Part shown: one piece after another, positions 7,814 to 14,539 of the stretch
Layout: each line of letters begins with the position of its first letter
How positions within the stretch are numbered: position 1 is the stretch's first letter
DNA from: a virus
IMG/VR virus record: IMGVR_UViG_3300032284_002211
Location: 1 to 26,497 of that record
DNA length: 26,497 nt
Strand: one strand, 5' to 3'
Program-made: the position numbers and the translations under genes
The notes under the pieces: generated by a model
Databases searched by the model: none
What the model was told of the DNA's origin: nothing
The model's input: only the letters and a program-made list of their open reading frames with translations

Positions 7814-9640
7814 TTACTTTTGAATGACTACAATCGGTGCATTTGGATCTGCTGGAGTTGGGTAATAACTTAATACTCTTGCGCCAGGATAGATCTTTTG
7901 AATTTGATTATCTACTTCCATTTTAGAAGGTCTTTTGGAGGAACCAAAAAATAACTGTACCTTCATTGGAGGTTTACTTCTCCAAGAAAACATTATAGTA
8001 TAGACATTTCCAGAAGATTGTAGTCTTTGATAGTCTTCTGTTGTTAATTGTCCGGGTTGAATTATTGATTCCTCATATTTGAGAGATGGTTTAGACCACT
8101 TAGGACCAGCAAGTTTTCCCTGTGCAGCTTTTTGTTCTCCGGGATTATTGGTTCTAGTTGCAAGAGTTTCAATTTTTTTTTGTCTTAATGCCTTTTTTGT
8201 ATCCTGTGATGTATGACTTATTTCAAAACTTTTAGATTCGGGCATATTCGTTGGATGAACGGTAGCAATACTAAATTCTTTTGGTGACAACTCTATTGGA
8301 TGAGAGAACATCCTCCAATATTTTTCTCCATACTTACACTCCGAAGCTTTTTCGCCTTTTTGACACATTGGACAATATCTGATTACTCCATCATGAAAAT
8401 GAATTTTCTTTTCATGTGATACAACTGGATTATCTAAGTCATCATTTTCACTATAATCTGTATTTTCACTTACAGATTTCCAACCACCACCTGCTTTTTT
8501 ATATTCCTTTGCTGCCCAACCATTTGCATAAGCACTTGGATATACGTCAAATTTTGATTTTGCTCTCGCTTTCATACGAGACCAAAGTGAAGGATTTGTT
8601 GGCACATTTTTTTCTTCAATATATTCTTCTTTAATTTTATTAGATACCATGATTGGTGCTTCACCTTTACCAGATCTATCAGATATCGGATCCTGTTTTC
8701 TCTTTCTCTTTACGGCATTTGCAATTGCCTTCGCACCCCCTTGAGAACGCAATTGTTTTGCTTTCTCTTTGCTCAGACACTTTGGCTTCGCTTCGTTTGG
8801 ATTCTCTCTTGCACATTTTCCAATTCTTTCACCTTTAGTATTATATCTATCCCATCCACCACCACCAACTCCACCTTCATCATCTTTTCCAAACCAACGG
8901 CGAAGATCTTCCTCCATATTTGTGAAGCCTTTGAATTTATCATCGGTTCCTTTAATTAAATCAGTTATTCTTGCAAAAAGATTGCCGTCTGCATCTAATA
9001 TATCAACATTTTCTTCTACTTCTACATCTTTATATTTTTTATGAGATTTCTTAGCACTCGCTTCCATCTTTTTAAGACGAGTATAATAATCTGGAATTTC
9101 ATCAAGATGTTGAAGTGCAATATCCATTGCAGTATCTTTATCTGTTACGTGTTCATGTTCAATCTTGATACCCATATCAAGTTGATTTTGAACAAATGAT
9201 ACATCTAATCTATGTTTTTTTGCAATTTGATCCACTGAATGATGTGACTTCAATGCCTCATCAAGTTCAACATCTTCTTTTACTTTTTTCTTTTTTCCTT
9301 GACAATGTGCTCTCTGAGAAAACCCTTTGGGGTGATCACAATCTATAGATCTCTTATATTTTTCCGACCACTCTTCTTTTGTAGTTTTAGTTGTTTCACT
9401 TTCTCCACTATCAATATAATCAGCAACTGTATCAATATAATCTGCTGCTTTGGTAATCTTTGATTGAATCCAAGCTTCAAGATCACCCTCACCTTTAAGA
9501 TGTCTCATTAATCTAGAAATTGCTGCTTGAGCAGTTTTCAATTCAGATCTTGCCATAGAGAACTCATAATCCTCTTGGATTGAATCAATGATTTGAAGGT
9601 CAGAAAGAATTGACCACTCCCTGAAACTGAGTTTACTCAT
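7814..9640 (-). CDS. Mosaic multi-module protein, function unknown (putative virion or internal protein)
   Basis: A 608-residue protein built from short modules. Residues 28-80 form a helical block (ARSELKTAQAAISRLMRHLK..EAWIQSKITKAADYI). Residues 95-115 carry C101-H103..H112-C113 (DCDHPKGFSQRAHC). Residues 134-194 (DMGIKIEHEHV..AMDIALQHLDEIPDYYTRLKKME) resemble DUF5661. Residues 262-320 (WDRYNTKGERIGKCARENP..KPKCLSKEKA) resemble DUF5872. Residues 353-388 hold FDVYPSAYANGWAAKEYKKAGGGWK. A CPMC pair is at 423-426, and a beta-rich C-terminal domain covers 533-607 (VYTIMFSWRSKPPMKVQLFF). I recall these modules as recurring, separately or combined, in marine T4-like phages; family names are from memory. 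It lies between the terminase genes, and a late promoter-like TCTAAATA lies 27 bases upstream. No enzymatic motif was found. Confidence 0.85.
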   Translation of the reverse strand: MSKLSFREWSILSDLQIIDSIQEDYEFSMARSELKTAQAAISRLMRHLKGEGDLEAWIQSKITKAADYIDTVADYIDSGESETTKTTKEEWSEKYKRSIDCDHPKGFSQRAHCQGKKKKVKEDVELDEALKSHHSVDQIAKKHRLDVSFVQNQLDMGIKIEHEHVTDKDTAMDIALQHLDEIPDYYTRLKKMEASAKKSHKKYKDVEVEENVDILDADGNLFARITDLIKGTDDKFKGFTNMEEDLRRWFGKDDEGGVGGGGWDRYNTKGERIGKCARENPNEAKPKCLSKEKAKQLRSQGGAKAIANAVKRKRKQDPISDRSGKGEAPIMVSNKIKEEYIEEKNVPTNPSLWSRMKARAKSKFDVYPSAYANGWAAKEYKKAGGGWKSVSENTDYSENDDLDNPVVSHEKKIHFHDGVIRYCPMCQKGEKASECKYGEKYWRMFSHPIELSPKEFSIATVHPTNMPESKSFEISHTSQDTKKALRQKKIETLATRTNNPGEQKAAQGKLAGPKWSKPSLKYEESIIQPGQLTTEDYQRLQSSGNVYTIMFSWRSKPPMKVQLFFGSSKRPSKMEVDNQIQKIYPGARVLSYYPTPADPNAPIVVIQK

Positions 9641-9665
9641 ATTTTTAGATTACTTTCCTATCTTA

Positions 9666-10442
9666 TTATTTAGATAGATTGTAGAGTTCATGATCAATTT
9701 TATAGAGTTCTGAAAATTTTGGATTATTCTCACAATAAGTTTCAAACATTTCTTTGCAGAAATTTAAGTTTTCTTTTTTATCAGAGTTATTTTCTGTGGA
9801 GTTAATTTTCTCCAAGGTTATATCTTCTTCAATAAAATTTGAAATTTTTTCTTCCAAATCATTTCCAAATCTTATGAATGAAAGGGAAAATCCATTTATG
9901 ATTAAATCTAATGAAATCCCTGAAAATTGTGGACAAGTATGGAGATCAAAAATAAATTTATCTTTTTTTAAGTTATCTACAATATATTTTTGGGGGATTT
10001 TTTTTAAGTATTGATCTATTCCTATTTTGTTTTTTCTAGTCATATATTCATTTAATCCTGATATCCAAGCAGACTTTACATCTCGGACTACTATAAATCC
10101 TTTATAATTTTTGATATAAAAATCAAAATTATTTTCAAAAAATTCTATTCTATCATCATAAAATGCAAAAAAAGAACTTTGGTTAGTCAAACATTTTGTT
10201 ATTGATGTTCCCGCACATTTAGCTGTTGGTACATAGATTATTTTTTTCTCTGAAGATTTGTAAAAAATATAAAGATCATTTCTTGTCCATATTCCATCAT
10301 TGTATTGAAAGTCTTTTTTATCTATTAACTCTCCATTTGAAGTTAAACTTTTGTCTCTAAGTACCTTATATAAATCGGTACAATATACGTCTATTAAGTT
10401 TTCATAATCATCAATATCCTTTTTAGCCAATATTAACGTCAT
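9666..10442 (-). CDS. Sulfotransferase-like protein
   Basis: A 258-residue protein with the two signatures of PAPS-dependent sulfotransferases. The 5'-phosphosulfate loop is YVPTAKCAGTS (70-80), and the 3'-phosphate-binding segment IVVRDVKSAWISG (117-129) has R120 and S128. A later HTCPQ at 168-172 and LSFIRFGNDLEE at 188-198 recall the H-PQ and rFExL landmarks of the carbohydrate sulfotransferase (family 2-like) group. No signal peptide or membrane segment is seen, so it would act in the cytoplasm. The start overlaps the end of gp16 by 20 bases and has its own AAGGA 10 bases upstream (10457-10453). The gene looks more AT-rich than its neighbours, suggesting later acquisition. The substrate (fibre, host glycan or metabolite) is unknown. 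Confidence 0.75.
   Translation of the reverse strand: MTLILAKKDIDDYENLIDVYCTDLYKVLRDKSLTSNGELIDKKDFQYNDGIWTRNDLYIFYKSSEKKIIYVPTAKCAGTSITKCLTNQSSFFAFYDDRIEFFENNFDFYIKNYKGFIVVRDVKSAWISGLNEYMTRKNKIGIDQYLKKIPQKYIVDNLKKDKFIFDLHTCPQFSGISLDLIINGFSLSFIRFGNDLEEKISNFIEEDITLEKINSTENNSDKKENLNFCKEMFETYCENNPKFSELYKIDHELYNLSK
9667..9674 (-). promoter_or_regulatory. Possible late promoter variant TCTAAATA
   Basis: TCTAAATA (9674 to 9667, minus strand) differs from TATAAATA at one base. It lies 27 bases before ATG 9640, the same spacing as the exact late promoters. It overlaps the end of the sulfotransferase-like gene. Confidence 0.4.
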
Positions 10443-10857
10443 TATTTAAATTTCCTTTCAAAAATTTTTGTAGTTCTGAAGTTGAACCTACAAATACCGC
10501 ATTATTAGTAACAGTAGTTGGACCACCTTTATCTTCTTTCTTAAGATCCTTCATTTTTTGTTGAAGATCTAAAAGTTTATCTGTAACATCTCCAACATTT
10601 TTAATAAGTTGTCCAGCAACTTCATATGCCCTTGGACTATCACTTTCTTGTGCCAATTCAAGAATTCCATTGATTGCTTCTTGACCCTTTTCTACAAGAG
10701 AATATAGATTACCTCTTGTATATTCATAGTCCTTATCAATTTGACTTTGAGTATCTTTTAATTTTTCAATAATCTCATTTGGTTCTTTTTTGACAATCTC
10801 CTTTTCTATAGGAGTTGTCTCAATATCTAAAGCATTGTCAATAGATTCAAAGTCCAT
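10423..10857 (-). CDS. gp16: Terminase small subunit
   Basis: DNA-recognition and regulatory subunit of the packaging motor; in T4 it forms rings and stimulates the gp17 ATPase. The 144-residue product (T4: 164) has the central helical pair expected for gp16. Residues 42-75 (DYEYTRGNLYSLVEKGQEAI..ILELAQES) are followed by SPRAYEVAGQLIKNVGDVTDKLLDLQQKMKDL, then TVTNNAVFVGSTSELQKFLKG near the C-terminus. The N-terminus is acidic and disordered-looking. Its ATG overlaps the gp15 stop by one base (TAATG), so the two are co-translated, and its end overlaps the start of the sulfotransferase-like gene. It is separated from gp17 by 2.8 kb of accessory genes. Confidence 0.9.
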   Translation of the reverse strand: MDFESIDNALDIETTPIEKEIVKKEPNEIIEKLKDTQSQIDKDYEYTRGNLYSLVEKGQEAINGILELAQESDSPRAYEVAGQLIKNVGDVTDKLLDLQQKMKDLKKEDKGGPTTVTNNAVFVGSTSELQKFLKGNLNNDVNIG

Positions 10858-11906
10858 TATACATCAGTCCCCTTTGTATTACTATAAACTTTTCCGTCAG
10901 AATACTCATAACGATATTCACTAAATCCAAAATCATCGTCAAGATTGATGAGGTCATTATCTAGTTGATTAATTACATTGACCGCAGTTCCTTCTGCATG
11001 AGTCGTAATTTCAGTTTTATCTTGACCTCTATTAACTAATAGAGTATTTCCATTAATTTGTTTAATATACATTGATTCATTATCAATTTGAATATAAGAT
11101 TCTGTAACTAAGGATGTTGCATCAGAAACAGTAAATTCTGTAATTTCTGCAGAAATATCTTGTGCAATAGTAGTAGTTCCGTCATTATTATAATCTTTGA
11201 GTGCTCTTGGTTCTGCAATATACCTAAGTTGTCTTGTAGAATTGACTCTATCAGTAGTGCTATAATAATCAACTTGTACTTTTTTGATAAGTCCCTCATT
11301 CTGTCCACCAGCAGGACCAAACAAGTAAGTTTTTGCTGTAAAATCTAAAGTATAAATTAAAGCCCTTCTTTCAGTATAATCACCTTCATATTGATCATCC
11401 ATATTAATTCTCTCAAGAATCATTGGAATATCTCTTTTTTCTCCAATTTCTTTTACCAAATCTACAGTAAGAGTGAATTGTGGTTGAAAATAGGGAAGAA
11501 TTTGTTCTATGATTTGTAGAGCATCCTCATTTAGTTTTGATAAAATTGAAAGCCTTATATGAATATTATAAGGCACAGGCATAAAAGTTTTTGTTAACTT
11601 TCCATCTGTAGCTTCTATAGATTTAAAAGTTTGAAGTGTAGATGTTTTTCTACTTGGATCGTAAGTAATGCCAGTCATCTCAAACGACATTCTTGGCAAA
11701 GTAATTGCAACTCTTTTTCTTAGATCTGGTACTTGTTCCAATCTTGCTAAGAATTTCTGAACTGGACCATAAGCAATAGGAACAGTAAGAATACTAAAAT
11801 CTGTTGCGTCGTTCTTCTTATGTTTTATCTGAATATCATTAAAAAGAGTACCAAAAGCCACAATGGTCTTTCTCAAGATTTCGTGATAAAAATAATGACC
11901 TAACAT
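10857..11906 (-). CDS. gp15: Tail sheath stabilizer and completion protein
   Basis: Protein that caps the tail tube and sheath and joins the tail to the neck; T4 gp15 is a hexamer. The 349-residue product (T4: 272) starts MLGHYFYHEILRKTIVAFGTLFNDI and has the conserved block VAITLPRMSFEMTGITYDPSRK (about 66-87), plus VPYNIHIRLSILSK and ILPYFQPQFTLTV. The extra length is explained by a beta domain at about 251-312 (ITEFTVSDATSLVTESYIQI..MYIKQINGNTLLVNRGQDK..HAEGTAV), a module I recall from other marine phage structural proteins. The conserved C-terminus follows it. A promoter-like ACTAAATA lies 29 bases upstream. No clear Shine-Dalgarno precedes the ATG. Confidence 0.9.
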   Translation of the reverse strand: MLGHYFYHEILRKTIVAFGTLFNDIQIKHKKNDATDFSILTVPIAYGPVQKFLARLEQVPDLRKRVAITLPRMSFEMTGITYDPSRKTSTLQTFKSIEATDGKLTKTFMPVPYNIHIRLSILSKLNEDALQIIEQILPYFQPQFTLTVDLVKEIGEKRDIPMILERINMDDQYEGDYTERRALIYTLDFTAKTYLFGPAGGQNEGLIKKVQVDYYSTTDRVNSTRQLRYIAEPRALKDYNNDGTTTIAQDISAEITEFTVSDATSLVTESYIQIDNESMYIKQINGNTLLVNRGQDKTEITTHAEGTAVNVINQLDNDLINLDDDFGFSEYRYEYSDGKVYSNTKGTDV

Positions 11907-11934
11907 GATGTGAGTGCGTTTTAGGAGTATTAAT

Positions 11935-11942
11935 TATTTAGT
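11935..11942 (-). promoter_or_regulatory. Possible late promoter variant ACTAAATA upstream of gp15
   Basis: ACTAAATA (11942 to 11935, minus strand) matches TATAAATA at six of eight positions and overlaps the gp14 stop. Its distance of 29 bases to ATG 11906 equals that of exact elements elsewhere in the window, which is the main support. Confidence 0.3.
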
Positions 11943-13341
11943 ATTCACCAAATGGATTTATATCACTGAAATCTAAAATTGAATTTGCTTCTTCTTGTAT
12001 TTGAATATTTTCTGCAAATGCATCCAAGAACTCATTATTTTGCACTGAAGAAATTTTATAACTTGATGCAGCACCAACTAAAGATTCTCCAAGTGCAAAA
12101 CTTCCGTCTACAACAGAAACTTTGAGAACTCTAGTATCTGCATCCCAACTCTTGACATATGCAGTTGTTCCAGTCTTAGTTCCTGTTACCAATTCATTAT
12201 AAGTATAATCACCAAATGTTACTGCAGTTGGATCAGTGAATGAAATACTTGGTAAAGCGGTATAACCAGCACCAGCATTTGAATAACGAACTGCAGCAAC
12301 AACTCCATTTGTATTGATAACTGTTTCTGCACTTGCTGATGTACTGGAAATTCCACCACTGAATGTGATTGTTGGAACTGTAGAGTATCCAACTCCACCA
12401 CTAGAAATTGCAACGGGTCCAAGTACTCCTTTAGCAATTACAGCAGTTGCAATCGCACCACCTCCAATATTACCCAAAATAGTAACAGTTGGTGGTTGAG
12501 TGTATCCATAACCAGGGTTAGTCAGAAGTATTCTATCAATAGACGCACCAGTTTGTCCCTTGCGACTCGTCATAATCGCAACAGCAGTTGCAGTTAATCC
12601 ACCAGGACCTGCAGTAGAAATTGCAACATTTGGTGCAGATAGATATCCGTAACCATCGTTAATAAGGTCAATATATTGAACAGAATATACCGAAGGATCT
12701 GAAGATGCATAGGAAACTGTAGCAGTTGCAGTGGTTGCTGCAGTTCCTACCATTTGAATTGTATAAATGTTTCCAAGATCTTTGATGGATTCATTAATAC
12801 TGATTCCATCCATATCAACTTCAGGTACATCAATAATTTCATCTTCATATTCAAATCTTTCACATCTAAGTTCATAAACATAGAGATGATTTAATTGATA
12901 GAATGGTTGTTTACCTTCTACATATTTGATTTCAAATAAAGATTCATCAAGTGGGAAGAAAATTAAATCTCCTTCTTGTGGACGAGTCGCAAGTTTAATT
13001 TGATCTGGAGGCCATAACTTTAGAAGAGGGGAGATAAAATCATCATATCTTTCTTTAGAAATAATCAAATTGATTTCATCTTTACTTCTTACACCAAATT
13101 TTGATAGAAGGTCTCCATTTCCACTAAAACCCTGATAATTCATCAAATATGCTTCAATTCTATAACTATCATCAAATCTTGAAGCAGTGATCTCTTTGAT
13201 GATACTATTTTCTCCTACAATTTTTCTAGGCATATAAAGAACATCTTGTCCATACATCTTCAACTGTTCGTTGATTAAGTCTTGGACAAGTCTTTGTTCG
13301 CTTGGTGATCCTTGTAAAAAGTAAGAATTGAGTGGAGACAT
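11938..13341 (-). CDS. gp14: Neck protein with inserted GxGYxxxP repeat domain
   Basis: Head-completion and neck protein that, with gp13, closes the packaged head and forms the tail attachment site. The N-terminal part (1-195) is gp14-like: MSPLNSYFLQGSPSEQRLVQDLINEQLKMYGQ, then DVLYMPRK, RIEAYLMNYQGFSG and EGDLIFFPLDESLFEIKYVE. The end (438-467) also fits: FLDAFAENIQIQEEANSILDFSDINPFGEY (two adjoining segments). Between them is an insert of about 240 residues, making the protein 467 residues against 256 in T4. The insert holds four repeats of a GxGYxxxPxVxI pattern (230-242, 278-290, 317-329, 358-370) and a further beta segment (376-432). It starts one base after the gp13 stop, so it shares the gp13 late transcript. 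Confidence 0.93.
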   Translation of the reverse strand: MSPLNSYFLQGSPSEQRLVQDLINEQLKMYGQDVLYMPRKIVGENSIIKEITASRFDDSYRIEAYLMNYQGFSGNGDLLSKFGVRSKDEINLIISKERYDDFISPLLKLWPPDQIKLATRPQEGDLIFFPLDESLFEIKYVEGKQPFYQLNHLYVYELRCERFEYEDEIIDVPEVDMDGISINESIKDLGNIYTIQMVGTAATTATATVSYASSDPSVYSVQYIDLINDGYGYLSAPNVAISTAGPGGLTATAVAIMTSRKGQTGASIDRILLTNPGYGYTQPPTVTILGNIGGGAIATAVIAKGVLGPVAISSGGVGYSTVPTITFSGGISSTSASAETVINTNGVVAAVRYSNAGAGYTALPSISFTDPTAVTFGDYTYNELVTGTKTGTTAYVKSWDADTRVLKVSVVDGSFALGESLVGAASSYKISSVQNNEFLDAFAENIQIQEEANSILDFSDINPFGEY

Positions 13342-13342
13342 A

Positions 13343-14164
13343 TTATCCTATGAGATCCAATGGTGGTAGTTCGTATTCTGTCTTCAGTAATCTATCGCAT
13401 TCTTCTAAATCTTTCATTGCATCTTCGTAGATTTGTCTTCCATTAAGTTGAACTCCACCGGGAAGTAAAACTCCTTGGAACTTAATCATATTTTGTCCCC
13501 ACTGCCTTTTAATCAAAGCAGTGAGATATTTTTTAAGCCACCAATCATTATAAAGAGTGGGAGCATCTGAGGGATCCAATATTCTATAACAATCTACAAT
13601 TACATATTCATCTCCACCGACACTACTCCAATCAATATCCAAATAAAGTTTATGATTTTTTTTATTAAATCTAATCTGTGCAGCGGGGTTGATGAGGAAA
13701 TCTAAATCTTCTAGATAAGTCTTTACCATCGCATAGTTTAAAATATCAAGTGCTCCATAATAATAAACATCATTCAAGAATATCTGATATTTGATATTAA
13801 AGAGACCATCAGAAATCGTACTTGCATTAATTTTAAGTACATTGTTTACTCCAATGATTGTATCTGGGAGAGGTAGATAATTAACTCCTTCTACCCAAGT
13901 TGCAGAAGTTAATCCAGTTCCAACAATCGGTGCAGATGTGGAGGTAGTTACTCCTAGATTTATTGTATCCTTCTGTTCTGGAGTAAGTTTATGTTTTAGA
14001 AATACACGATCAATTCCATCATAATGTCTTTCGTGGAAATATTGAATTGCATCATCAATCAGATTATCAATCTGATCATCATCTACATTTATTTCTAATA
14101 CTGGTTTTCCGAGCTGTTTGAGGCAGTATTCTTTCAAATCCGCTCTACTGGCTGGTTGTGCCAT
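13343..14164 (-). CDS. gp13: Neck protein
   Basis: Head-completion protein that forms the neck with gp14 below the portal. The 273-residue product (T4: 309) begins MAQPASRADLKEYCLKQLGK, then INVDDDQIDNLIDDAIQYFHERHYDG (25-50), the characteristic acidic helix and aromatic motif of this family. It continues with IDRVFLKHKLTPEQKDTINL, NDVYYYGALDILNYAMVKTYLEDLDFLINP and WWLKKYLTALIKRQWGQNMIKFQG. Its start has AGGGG 9 bases upstream, inside a hairpin that overlaps a late promoter (see 14165-14199). The gp14 gene follows after one base. The coding call and identification are firm from sequence pattern and synteny. Confidence 0.95.
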   Translation of the reverse strand: MAQPASRADLKEYCLKQLGKPVLEINVDDDQIDNLIDDAIQYFHERHYDGIDRVFLKHKLTPEQKDTINLGVTTSTSAPIVGTGLTSATWVEGVNYLPLPDTIIGVNNVLKINASTISDGLFNIKYQIFLNDVYYYGALDILNYAMVKTYLEDLDFLINPAAQIRFNKKNHKLYLDIDWSSVGGDEYVIVDCYRILDPSDAPTLYNDWWLKKYLTALIKRQWGQNMIKFQGVLLPGGVQLNGRQIYEDAMKDLEECDRLLKTEYELPPLDLIG

Positions 14165-14196
14165 AAAAAAATACCCCTAGTCTTCTAAGGGTATTT
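14165..14196 (-). terminator. Hairpin plus T-run ending the giant fibre transcript and masking the gp13 ribosome site
   Basis: On the minus strand, AAATACCCTTAG (14196-14185) pairs with CTAGGGGTATTT (14180-14169) around the loop AAGA, with one G-T wobble. Seven Ts span 14171-14165. This has the form of a Rho-independent terminator for transcripts coming from the fibre gene, whose stop (14225) is 28 bases upstream. The gp13 Shine-Dalgarno AGGGG (14178-14174) is in the 3' arm. Confidence 0.65.
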
Positions 14197-14199
14197 ATA
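14192..14199 (-). promoter_or_regulatory. T4-type late promoter element TATAAATA upstream of gp13
   Basis: An exact TATAAATA (14199 to 14192, minus strand) lies 28 bases before the gp13 ATG. By T4 spacing the start would be near 14186, at the base of the hairpin's 5' arm, so late RNA would lack that arm. It probably drives gp13 and gp14. Confidence 0.75.
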
Positions 14200-14224
14200 A
14201 ATTATAAGTCTAGTTTGATAGATC

Positions 14225-14539
14225 TCATAATTTCTTTTTAAGTTCTTCAATTTCCATCTTAAGATCATTTATAATTTTATTTTGTTCCTTAATTGCTTCT
14301 ATAAAAAGTCCCGCAAAATTTCCATAAGATACTGAGTATTCATCAACATCTTTAGCATAAGTAACAACTTCTGGGACAACTTTTTCAACTTCCTGAGCAA
14401 TCACACCAATTTGAGTTTTTTCATAATCGGCATCATCTTTTGGAAGATCACTTCTCTTATAAGTAACTCCTCTGAGATTATTAACTTTATCTAAAGCACC
14501 AATGATAGTTTCAATATCTTTTTTCTTTCTAATATCGGA
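14225..14539 (-). other. S74 intramolecular chaperone auto-processing domain (C-terminal 104 residues of the fibre)
   Basis: The segment starts with the conserved SDxRxKxxI motif (SDIRKKKDI); S3399 and K3404 correspond to the Ser and Lys of the dyad known from endosialidase-type fibres. It continues with RGVTYKRSD, QIGVIAQEVEKVVPEVV, YGNFAGLFIEAIKEQN and a C-terminal coiled coil (NDLKMEIEELKKKL). In known cases it assists trimer folding and then cuts itself off just before the Ser. Confidence 0.85.

Noticed and set aside
8416-9044. Cluster of overlapping plus-strand frames of 61-91 codons
   Set aside because: They are antisense to the 608-residue gene and overlap each other; Leu/Ser/Phe/Pro-rich products are typical of shadow frames.
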